Assembly: GCA_039680225.1 (NCBI GenBank)
Contig: JBDKTK010000010.1
Span: 1 to 19,305, forward strand
From: JBDKTK01 sp039680225
GTDB lineage: Bacteria; Desulfobacterota; Syntrophia; Syntrophales; UBA4778
Length of the DNA stretch: 19,305 bases
Reading direction: 5' to 3'
The notes under the pieces: model-generated
What the model was told of the DNA's origin: nothing
The model's database searches: none
What the model saw: only the letters and a program-made list of their open reading frames with translations
In this document: piece by piece, positions 13,353 to 19,305 of the stretch
Layout of the letters: every line of letters begins with the position of its first letter
Numbering within the stretch: position 1 is the first letter of the stretch
Position numbers and translations under genes: made by a program

Positions 13353-13916
13353 TCAGGGTCGATTTATGCCCATGAGCCTGTCGAGTGCAATGGAAACCGC
13401 CGAACGGACCGACAGATGGTTATAAGACGAAGGGCCTGCCAGGGGAGGCAGGCGATAGTCCGCACAATCAATGACTTCCCTGGCTATGCCCCACCCGGTC
13501 CCGAATAACAGCAGGTAAGGCCCGTCTCTCTCCTGTAAAAGCTTTCTGAAATTTTGCCAGGAAACAAGGTTAGCACCAAGGGCCGCCCCTGTCACCGCAA
13601 TTTTCGGACTGGTCCCCGAATCGGATTCAATCCAGCCGGTTGCCCGCTCGAGGCTGTCCATGAGGCAGACCCTCTCAAAGGCCTCTTTCCTGGAGGGATT
13701 GGCCTGAGCGCCGTACCCCTCCTGCCAGTGCCTGATCAGCGCCGCGGCCAATTCCTTTTGCTCCTCCTGCGGATTCACTATGAAAAATTTTTCCACTCCG
13801 TAGGTCGCTGCCGCCCTGGCGATATCATGGATGTCCATATTGGCTATGGCGGTGGTCACGACCTGCCCGTTCCTGTTGTAAACGGGGTGGTGGAGCAGGG
13901 CAATGTAAAGGCTCAT
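13353..13916 (-). CDS. Uncharacterised SPOUT-superfamily RNA methyltransferase
   Basis: A 187-residue protein of the RNA_Me_trans type (Pfam PF09936, SAM-dependent RNA methyltransferase), routinely found between trmD and rplS in Desulfobacterota and some other phyla. ATG 13916, four bases after the trmD stop, gives the family start MSLYIALLHHPVYNRNG. The conserved NMDIHDIARAAATYGVEKFF (27-46) follows, and the C-terminal knot region shows LLFGTGWG (136-143) and YNHLSVRSAVSIALDRL (165-181). These fit a trefoil-knot AdoMet site. No substrate or modified nucleotide is established to my knowledge. The spacing implies translation coupled to TrmD. Confidence 0.85.
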   Translation of the reverse strand: MSLYIALLHHPVYNRNGQVVTTAIANMDIHDIARAAATYGVEKFFIVNPQEEQKELAAALIRHWQEGYGAQANPSRKEAFERVCLMDSLERATGWIESDSGTSPKIAVTGAALGANLVSWQNFRKLLQERDGPYLLLFGTGWGIAREVIDCADYRLPPLAGPSSYNHLSVRSAVSIALDRLMGINRP

Positions 13917-13920
13917 TTTG

Positions 13921-14673
13921 TTACTTGCTCTCCGGCCGGGCAAGCCACAATTCCAGGAATGCCCTGTCCTCATCCGTCAGGTGCGCCTTTTTCAACAAAT
14001 CCGGCCTCCTCAGGAAAGTGCGCTTCAGGGCCTCTTTTCTCCTCCAGGCTTCGATTTCGGCGTGATGGCCGGATAGCAGGACTTCGGGAACGGTCCACCC
14101 GCGAAATTCGGCGGGCCTCGTGTACTGGGGATATTCAAGAAGGCCCTGCTCCACCGCGAAAGAATCCCCTTCAGCCGATTGCTCATTTCCGAGGACTCCG
14201 CTTACGAGCCGGGAAACGGCGTCCACGACAACCATAGCCGGCAGTTCCCCGCCGGTCAGCACGAAATCCCCGATGGATATTTCCCTGTGGACCAGGTGGT
14301 CCCGGACACGTTCGTCGACCCCTTCATAATGGCCGCAGATAAGGACGATCCTTGATTCCCCGGCAAATTCCCGGGCCGTCTTCTGGTTGAAGACCTCTCC
14401 CTGGGGGGTCAGAAGGCAAACAAGCCCGCCTTCGGTAATGGGAGGATCCAGGGATTCGAGGGCCCCGGCAATCGGCTCAATTTTCATCACCATGCCGCTG
14501 CCGCCCCCGTAAGGATAATCATCGGCGGTCCTGTGCTTGTTCAGCGCAAAATCACGGATATCGGTGATCCGGATATCGATCAGTTCCCGCTCCCGGGCCT
14601 TTTTCAGAAGGCTCGCATTAAACGGAGAATCGAACATCTCGGGGAAAAGAGTCAGGATATCGAAGCGCAGCAT
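13921..14673 (-). CDS. trmD: tRNA (guanine(37)-N1)-methyltransferase
   Basis: A 250-residue SPOUT-fold enzyme that makes m1G37 next to the anticodon of tRNAs reading CNN codons, preventing +1 frameshifting. The start MLRFDILTLFPEMFDSPF, the motif DDYPYGGGSGMVMK (51-64), the knot segments LLTPQGEVFNQKTAREFA (87-104) and LICGHYEGVDERV (111-123), and SIGDFVLTGGELPAMVVVDA (133-152) are all canonical. The catalytic Asp is D170 in AEGDSF. The C-terminal domain includes the expected YPQYTRPAEFRGWTVPEVLLSGHH. The stop of rimM lies two bases before the ATG. Confidence 0.98.
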   Translation of the reverse strand: MLRFDILTLFPEMFDSPFNASLLKKARERELIDIRITDIRDFALNKHRTADDYPYGGGSGMVMKIEPIAGALESLDPPITEGGLVCLLTPQGEVFNQKTAREFAGESRIVLICGHYEGVDERVRDHLVHREISIGDFVLTGGELPAMVVVDAVSRLVSGVLGNEQSAEGDSFAVEQGLLEYPQYTRPAEFRGWTVPEVLLSGHHAEIEAWRRKEALKRTFLRRPDLLKKAHLTDEDRAFLELWLARPESK

Positions 14674-14675
14674 AC

Positions 14676-15179
14676 TTACAGGCCTTCCGGCAGCCGGACG
14701 GTTATTTCGCCTTTTTCGAGGTCGATTTTCTTGATGACGTCCTCAATGGCGGGCAGGAGGATTTCCCTTTTTCCCCCTGTCACTACATACACTTCGTTGC
14801 TTCCGGTCGGGAATATGGAAGAGACCTCGCCCAGGTAATCGCCGGTTTCCGCAATTACCTTCAGTCCGATTATCTGATGCCAGTAATATTCATCCTCGGG
14901 CAGATCTTCAAGCATATCGGCGGGAATAAAAATTCCGGACCCGACAAGTTCACCTGCCGAATCCGGATCGTTTATGCTTTCAAGCTCAATGAAATAACTC
15001 TTATGTTGCGGCTGGACTGCTCTGACCCTGAAAGTCTTTCCGGGGCCTTTTTCCGGACGAAGGATAACCTCATCCAGTTCGTCCAGGAGGGTTTCAGATT
15101 CCAGGTAAGACACCGCTTTGAGGCGGCCCTTCAACCCATGTACCTTGACTAACCTGCCGATTTCAACCAGATCACTCAA
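14676..15179 (-). CDS. rimM: 16S rRNA processing protein RimM (TTG start)
   Basis: A 167-residue 30S maturation factor that binds S19 and helps fold the 16S 3' domain. The N-terminal barrel (about 1-80) starts LVEIGRLVKVHGLKGRLKA, and a PRC barrel follows (about 90-165) with EDEYYWHQIIGLKV, GEVSSIFPTGSNEVYVV and EILLPAIEDVIKKIDLEKGEITV. The start codon is TTG at 15179, with GGAG four bases upstream; it overlaps the khpA stop by eight bases. Length agrees with the family (about 170-180). Confidence 0.95.
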   Translation of the reverse strand: MSDLVEIGRLVKVHGLKGRLKAVSYLESETLLDELDEVILRPEKGPGKTFRVRAVQPQHKSYFIELESINDPDSAGELVGSGIFIPADMLEDLPEDEYYWHQIIGLKVIAETGDYLGEVSSIFPTGSNEVYVVTGGKREILLPAIEDVIKKIDLEKGEITVRLPEGL

Positions 15180-15402
15180 TTATCTCCAAAACCACCCTCT
15201 TATGGACTTTAGCTGAAGCGGCGTTCAGGATCGTTCTCATCGCCTTCGCAGTTTTACCCTGCTTGCCGATTACTTTTCCAAGATCTTCCTTTGCGACCCT
15301 CAACTCGATGACCGACGTCTGTTCTCCCTGGACCTCGGCCACATCTATCTTATCAGGGTTATCCACCAAAGCTTGAGCAATAAACTTGATCAATTCTTTC
15401 AT
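15172..15402 (-). CDS. khpA: KH-domain RNA-binding protein KhpA
   Basis: A 76-residue, single KH-domain protein. The start is ATG 15402, because GGAGG lies eight bases upstream and MKELIKFIAQALVDNPD is the family N-terminus; a codon at 15438 would add 12 implausible residues. The RNA-binding loop is GKQG at 47-50, in LGKVIGKQGKTAKAMRTI. The position between rpsP and rimM is conserved across many phyla. In Gram-positives the homologue pairs with KhpB (Jag) in RNA binding and cell-envelope control; the role here is inferred only from that. Translational coupling to rimM is likely from the eight-base overlap. Confidence 0.92.
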   Translation of the reverse strand: MKELIKFIAQALVDNPDKIDVAEVQGEQTSVIELRVAKEDLGKVIGKQGKTAKAMRTILNAASAKVHKRVVLEIIE

Positions 15403-15448
15403 ACTCACAACCTCCACAGAGCTAGTTGTAAGGCGCAAACAGAATCAA

Positions 15449-15715
15449 TCAGGCTGGGCTGGAACTGGATTTCGCGGTAAGTCCTTTTTTCTCGAGCAAG
15501 TGTGAAACAGTAAGAGTCGGTTTGGCGCCCTTGGACAGCCATTCCCGGACCCGCTCCTCTTTGAAAACGATTGTTGCCGGATCGCTTTTGGGATCATAAT
15601 TGCCGATTATTTCAATGAACCGCCCGTCCCGGGGCGACTCCGAATTAGCGACGACGATCCTGTAAAATGGTTTCTTCTTAGCGCCCATCCGGGCCAGTCT
15701 GATTTTTAATGCCAT
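15449..15715 (-). CDS. rpsP: 30S ribosomal protein S16
   Basis: An 88-residue small-subunit assembly protein. MALKIRLARMGAKKKPFYRI is the canonical start, followed by VVANSESPRDGRFIEIIGNYDP and VREWLSKGAKPTLTV. The usual serine/alanine-rich tail ends it. An AGGAGG lies 16 bases upstream of the ATG, longer than the normal 5-9, and the interval is purine-rich (AAAGAGAAAAGAAGC), so a weaker GAAAAG may act instead. A terminator-like hairpin lies 33 bases upstream of the ATG. The gene heads the rpsP-khpA-rimM-trmD-methyltransferase block. Confidence 0.97.
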   Translation of the reverse strand: MALKIRLARMGAKKKPFYRIVVANSESPRDGRFIEIIGNYDPKSDPATIVFKEERVREWLSKGAKPTLTVSHLLEKKGLTAKSSSSPA

Positions 15716-15742
15716 GCTTCTTTTCTCTTTGCCTCCTGGTTT

Positions 15743-15772
15743 AATATTAAAAAAGCAATCCCAACAAGATCA
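15743..15772 (-). promoter_or_regulatory. Possible rpsP promoter overlapping the terminator
   Basis: TTGATC (from about 15772) lies about 18 bases upstream of TAATAT (about 15748-15743), inside and just after the hairpin. The hexamers are moderate. If used, the transcript would start only a few bases before AGGAGG (15737-15732). Confidence 0.3.
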
Positions 15773-15791
15773 AAAAAACCATTGAGATTGC
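15749..15791 (-). terminator. Terminator-like hairpin between ffh and rpsP
   Basis: On the minus strand GCAATCTCAA (15791-15782), a 17-nt loop, TTGGGATTGC (15764-15755), then TTTTTT (15754-15749). The stem is 10 bp with one G-U pair and a proper U tract, 58 bases after the ffh stop. The loop is large, which weakens it. It could end the argS-SPOR-ffh transcript or attenuate rpsP. Confidence 0.65.
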
Positions 15792-15848
15792 CGCGCTTCG
15801 GGCCTGCTTTTCTGTCCTCAGCCAAAAGCTAACATAACTTCTTTCCCT

Positions 15849-17180
15849 TTAAAAGGGGAATTTGCCCCTCCTCAGAGATTTCATTCCGCCTTTTGTCATG
15901 CGCTTCATCATCTTGCGCATTTCCGAATAGTTGTTCAGGAGCTTGTTGACGTCCTGAACGCTCGTCCCGCTGCCCCGGGCTATCCTCTTCCTTCTCTGGC
16001 CGTCAATGATCAGGTGGTTTCGCCTCTCCCTGGCGGTCATGGAATCTATAATCGCGGCCGCCTTGACCAGTTCCTTTTCGTCCGGGTCCATTTCCTTGAG
16101 GGCCTTGATTTTACTGAATCCCGGTATCATCCCCAGGACGTCTTTCAGGGGACCCATTTTCCTTATCTGCTTGAGCTGGTCGCGGAAATCCTCCAGGGTG
16201 AAGGAATCCTTCCTGATCTTCTGCTCCAGCTCCCGGGCGGCCTTCTCATCGATAACGGTCTGGGCCTTTTCCACCAGGGTCAGGATATCTCCCATTCCGA
16301 GGATCCGGGAGGCCATCCTTTCCGGGTGGAAGACCTCGAGCGCGTCGGCCTTTTCCCCGACACCCACAAACTTGATCGGTTTGCCCATCACGGCCTTGAG
16401 CGAGAGGGCCGCGCCGCCCCGGGCATCCCCGTCCATCTTGGTCAGGATGACGCCGTCTATCCCGAGCAGGTCGTTGAATTTCTGTGCTACCGATACGGCC
16501 TCCTGGCCGGTCATGGCGTCGGCGACAAACAGGATCTCGGCCGGGTTGACGGCGTCCTTGATCCTTTTGAGCTCGCCCATCATCTGGTCATCGATATGGA
16601 GCCGGCCGGCCGTGTCGAGCAGGACGGTGTCGAAACCCCGCGATGCGGCATCCTTCAGGGACTGTACGCAGATCCGTACGGCGTCCCTGTCTTCTCCCGG
16701 CTCATAGAACCCGGCCCCGGTCTCGCGGGCCAGGACCCTGAGCTGATCGATGGCGGCGGGCCGGTAAACGTCGGCGGGCACCAGGCACACCCTCCTGTTG
16801 AGGGACATTAAATGCCGGGCAAGTTTGGCCGCGGTGGTCGTCTTGCCGCTGCCCTGCAGGCCGACAAGCATTACAGGGGCCGGGAAGCGGCTGCCGAGCT
16901 TGAGGAAGCTGCTGTCCCCTCCCATGAGCTCGACGAGGCGGTCATGAACGATTTTCACGACCTGCTGGCCGGGCGTTATGCTTTCCAGGATTTCCGTGCC
17001 GACGGCCTTGTTTTTCACATCTTCCGTGAAGCTCTTGACGACTTTGAAATTCACGTCCGCCTCCAGGAGGGCCATCCTGATGTCCTTCATTGCGGCGGAA
17101 ATACTCTCCTCGTCAAGGCTCCCCTTGCCGCGGAGCTTCTTGAAGATGCCGTCGAGTTTTTCTGATAACGACTCAAACAT
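15849..17180 (-). CDS. ffh: Signal recognition particle protein Ffh
   Basis: A 443-residue SRP54-type GTPase that binds 4.5S RNA and signal sequences and docks with FtsY to target membrane proteins. The N domain occupies about 1-95. The G domain shows GLQGSGKTTTAAKLA (107-121), the insertion and DTAGRLHIDDQMM (189-201), TKMDGDARGGAAL (247-259) and VGVGEKADALEVFHPERMASR (272-292). The M domain (about 300-443) ends in methionine-rich helices with NNYSEMRKMMKRM and the GRNA-binding arginine segment RRKRIARGSGTSVQDVN. Length is normal. The ATG is two bases after the SPOR-gene stop. Confidence 0.98.
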   Translation of the reverse strand: MFESLSEKLDGIFKKLRGKGSLDEESISAAMKDIRMALLEADVNFKVVKSFTEDVKNKAVGTEILESITPGQQVVKIVHDRLVELMGGDSSFLKLGSRFPAPVMLVGLQGSGKTTTAAKLARHLMSLNRRVCLVPADVYRPAAIDQLRVLARETGAGFYEPGEDRDAVRICVQSLKDAASRGFDTVLLDTAGRLHIDDQMMGELKRIKDAVNPAEILFVADAMTGQEAVSVAQKFNDLLGIDGVILTKMDGDARGGAALSLKAVMGKPIKFVGVGEKADALEVFHPERMASRILGMGDILTLVEKAQTVIDEKAARELEQKIRKDSFTLEDFRDQLKQIRKMGPLKDVLGMIPGFSKIKALKEMDPDEKELVKAAAIIDSMTARERRNHLIIDGQRRKRIARGSGTSVQDVNKLLNNYSEMRKMMKRMTKGGMKSLRRGKFPF

Positions 17181-17182
17181 GC

Positions 17183-17926
17183 TTATTCAGACCCTTTATG
17201 GATCAGGCACTTTGTGCCGGGGACCTGCTTTTCCAGTTTAGCCATGATTTTTGCGGCCTCCTGCTCCGTCGCATATCCCATCATCCTGATCCTGTAAACT
17301 TTCCCTTTTCCTTTTTTATTTACCGTCTCCAGCCTGGGCGAGTATCCTAACTTTCCCAGTTTTGCCTTCAGTTCTTTTGCCTTGGCCTCGCTGTTCAGGG
17401 CAGCCACCTGGATGAAATATTTTCCTCCGGATTCGGATTTACGGGCCTCGGGCGGCTTGGGTTCCTCCACTTTCCTGGGCGCGGCTTCCGGTTTGGCGCC
17501 GGGCTTGGCAGCGCTTTGCGGAGAAACCTGTGCGGCATTTGTCCCGGGGGCGCCGGGTTGCGCTGCGCCGGGAACAGTTGATTCCGGAACAGCCCCGTCT
17601 TTCAGGGGCGGGGGCGGGGGCTCATGCAGGTCATCGGGGCTGTCCGCCTTTTTGCCCGACAGAGATTCATAAAATCCGAGCTTGAAATTGCCCTTCTCAC
17701 CTGCCGCCTCGGTTTTTTTATCCTGGTTTTCCGTCCCTCCCAGGACTTTGCCCTGCAAGCCCGGTATGATCCCGACTATTTTGGCCGGATAGGAATCTAT
17801 ATCCTTTCCGACTTTCACTCCGAAGGCAAATACTCCCAGCAATGCCAGGGACATCCCCAGGACAAAAACTGTCAACCCAAGCTTTCCGAGCTTCAGCTCG
17901 AAATCTTTTCCTTTGCGGGGCAGCAC
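17183..17926 (-). CDS. Membrane-anchored SPOR-domain protein
   Basis: A 247-residue inner-membrane protein with a long periplasmic part. A single transmembrane helix lies at about 16-38 (LGLTVFVLGMSLALLGVFAF) after a basic cytoplasmic start. The middle is a low-complexity Pro/Ala/Lys linker (95-165, with PPPPP at 103-107) after FYESLSGKK (85-93), a motif seen in related proteins of the group. The SPOR domain (167-246) would bind denuded septal peptidoglycan: KYFIQVAALNSEAKAKELKA, then YRIRMMGYATEQEAAKIMAK. It therefore probably localises at the division site. The start is GTG at 17926, with AGGAG overlapping the argS stop region at short spacing. The position between argS and ffh is conserved in Geobacter-like genomes. 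Confidence 0.85.
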   Translation of the reverse strand: MLPRKGKDFELKLGKLGLTVFVLGMSLALLGVFAFGVKVGKDIDSYPAKIVGIIPGLQGKVLGGTENQDKKTEAAGEKGNFKLGFYESLSGKKADSPDDLHEPPPPPLKDGAVPESTVPGAAQPGAPGTNAAQVSPQSAAKPGAKPEAAPRKVEEPKPPEARKSESGGKYFIQVAALNSEAKAKELKAKLGKLGYSPRLETVNKKGKGKVYRIRMMGYATEQEAAKIMAKLEKQVPGTKCLIHKGSE

Positions 17927-17932
17927 GGGCTC

Positions 17933-19305
17933 CTACATCTTTTCAGGGGCGGTCACGCCTAACAGGTTCAAGGCGTTCTTTAAAACGATTCCGATTGATT
18001 TTGCCAGGAAGAGCCTGGCCCGGCTCAGTTCCGCGTCCTCGGAAATGACGCGGTGCTTATTATAGTAACTGTGAAACACCGAGGCAAGCTCGCTCAGATA
18101 AAAAGTGAAACGGTGCGGCTCAAGGCTCCTGGCGCTGCCTTCCACCATTTCCGGGTACCTGGTCAGAAGCTTGATGAGCGTGATCTCTTCCGGAATGGTA
18201 AGCCGGCTGAGGTTTGCCTCGCTGAACGCGGGCACGGCGAAATCCCGCTCCGCAGCCGTCCTCATGATGCTGCAGATGCGGGCATGCGCGTATTGCACGT
18301 AGAAAACCGGGTTTTCATTGGATTGTTTTTTTGCCAGTTCCAGATCGAAGTCCAGGTGGCTGTCCGACCGCCGCATCAAGAAGTTGTACCTTGCCGCATC
18401 CTTTCCGACCTCGTCGACGACCTCCCGCAAGGTGACGAACTCGCCGGAGCGGGTCGACATCGCCACGGGGGCGCCCTCCCTCAGCAGGTTGACAAGCTGG
18501 ACAAGGACGATCCGGAGCGATTCCTTTTTATATCCGAAGGCCTGGATGCCGGCATGCATCCTCGGGATGTACCCGTGGTGGTCGGCCCCCCAGACGTCGA
18601 TGATTTTTTCAAAGCCCCTTTCGTATTTCTTCTTATGATAGGCGAGGTCGGAAGCGAAATACGTGGGTTCGCCGTTCTCCCTCACGACGACCCGGTCCTT
18701 CTCGTCCCCGTACTTCGTAGTCCGGAACCAGAGCGTCTTTCCGTCGCTGTAAATGAAATCCTTTTCCTGCAGTTCCCGGAGGACTTTCTGCAGGCCGTCA
18801 TTTTTATACAGTTCGCTCTCAGGGAAGTAGTCGTTGAAAGCCACTCCGAGCGCCGCCAGGTCTTCCTTGATCCCTTCCATGATCGATGCCGACGCATATT
18901 CGCGGCAGATGGCCAGGTAATCCGGATTTTCCAGGAGGGCCTTGCCGTGTTTCTCCAGCAGCTCCCGGGCCAGGCCGGCTATATATTCGCCCTGGTAATA
19001 CTCAGGGGGGAATTCAACCTTTTCCCCCAGCAGTTCGCGGCAGCGCAGGAATACCGACATTCCCAGGGTGTTCATCTGGTTGCCGACATTGTTGACGTAA
19101 TATTCCCGGAAGACCGAATAGCCCGCCTCCTGCAGGATGCTTGCGATCACGTCGCCCGTAACGGCCCCGCGGGCATGGCCGATATGGAGGGGGCCTGTCG
19201 GGTTGGCGCTGACGAACTCGACCTGGACCTTCTGCCCCTTGCCTATTTCCGATTTGCCGAACTGTTCCCGGGCCTCGTCGATTTCCTGCAGGGATGCGGC
19301 CCAGA
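17933..19305 (-). CDS. argS: Arginine--tRNA ligase (partial, 5' end off window)
   Basis: Class I synthetase charging tRNA-Arg; about 456 C-terminal residues are present of a usual 550-560. The reading frame continues to the right edge, past the GTG at 19150. The upstream part encodes VEFVSANPTGPLHIGHARGA, the HIGH signature at about 19190-19170, so a start at 19150 would remove the active site and is wrong. Further marks are FRTTKYGDEKDRVVVRENGE, YFASDLAYHKKKYERGF, GADHHGYIPRMHAG, and the KMSKS-equivalent MSTRSGEFVTLREVVDEVG. The C-terminal DALR anticodon domain ends NALNLLGVTAPEKM. The missing N-terminal part would hold the ArgRS-specific additional domain. Confidence 0.97.
   Translation of the reverse strand, partial: WAASLQEIDEAREQFGKSEIGKGQKVQVEFVSANPTGPLHIGHARGAVTGDVIASILQEAGYSVFREYYVNNVGNQMNTLGMSVFLRCRELLGEKVEFPPEYYQGEYIAGLARELLEKHGKALLENPDYLAICREYASASIMEGIKEDLAALGVAFNDYFPESELYKNDGLQKVLRELQEKDFIYSDGKTLWFRTTKYGDEKDRVVVRENGEPTYFASDLAYHKKKYERGFEKIIDVWGADHHGYIPRMHAGIQAFGYKKESLRIVLVQLVNLLREGAPVAMSTRSGEFVTLREVVDEVGKDAARYNFLMRRSDSHLDFDLELAKKQSNENPVFYVQYAHARICSIMRTAAERDFAVPAFSEANLSRLTIPEEITLIKLLTRYPEMVEGSARSLEPHRFTFYLSELASVFHSYYNKHRVISEDAELSRARLFLAKSIGIVLKNALNLLGVTAPEKM

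Noticed and set aside
13434..13453. 7-bp inverted repeat GCCTGCC/GGCAGGC
   Set aside because: It lies inside the conserved RLPPLAGPS coding segment of the SPOUT methyltransferase and has no T tract, so it is probably coincidental codon use.
16014..16811. Plus-strand open frame of 265 codons opposite ffh
   Set aside because: It mirrors the codon structure of ffh, including its conserved GTPase motifs, and has no ribosome binding site or family resemblance.
1..19305. CRISPR arrays, insertion sequences, integrases, phage or defence genes
   Set aside because: No direct-repeat array, transposase, integrase or recognisable defence domain was found; gene order is conserved core synteny with little accessory DNA.

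Overview
The window looks like a chromosomal housekeeping segment from a Gram-negative bacterium of the Desulfobacterota (former Deltaproteobacteria). The reasons are the gene order argS-SPOR-ffh-rpsP-khpA-rimM-trmD-SPOUT methyltransferase-rplS-rnhB-yraN-rsmI, the block tRNA-Val-thrS-infC-rpmI-rplT-pheS-pheT-ihfA-merR, a PxxKW cysteine-rich protein of a kind known mainly from that group, a mannose-type PTS IID protein, and an IHF subunit. The phylum is inferred from synteny and family membership; I cannot name a genus.

Layout. Almost everything is on the minus strand, so transcription runs right to left. (1) 19305-15849: argS (cut by the right edge), a membrane-anchored SPOR protein and ffh, closed by a terminator-like hairpin. 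(2) 15715-13353: rpsP, khpA, rimM, trmD and a second SPOUT-fold methyltransferase, tightly packed and partly overlapping. (3) 13337-10958: a near-consensus promoter and structured leader, then rplS, rnhB, yraN (apparent CTG start) and rsmI. (4) 10821-8522: a non-housekeeping insert of an 86-residue protein, a lipoprotein and a secreted FecR-domain protein, followed by pgsA. (5) 8508-8331: a tRNA-Val(GAC) with its own terminator. (6) 8297-1089: thrS, infC (non-AUG start), rpmI, rplT, pheS, pheT, ihfA and a MerR-type regulator, ended by a strong, probably bidirectional terminator. (7) 1065-1: the only plus-strand gene, the PxxKW protein, and divergently from it a PTS IID gene running off the left edge. 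The intergenic region between these two carries palindromes and competing hairpins.

How it fits together. Most genes serve translation: three aminoacyl-tRNA synthetases, four ribosomal proteins, IF-3, ribosome maturation (RimM), tRNA and rRNA methylation (TrmD, RsmI), co-translational targeting (Ffh) and a tRNA. Nothing here is a mobile element, CRISPR array or defence island, and I see no clear undescribed multi-gene system. The items most worth a second look are the uncharacterised SPOUT methyltransferase beside trmD, the orf86-lipoprotein-FecR trio, the Cys-rich PxxKW protein with its attenuator-like leader, the non-canonical starts of infC and yraN, and the terminator-like hairpins placed just upstream of rpsP and thrS.
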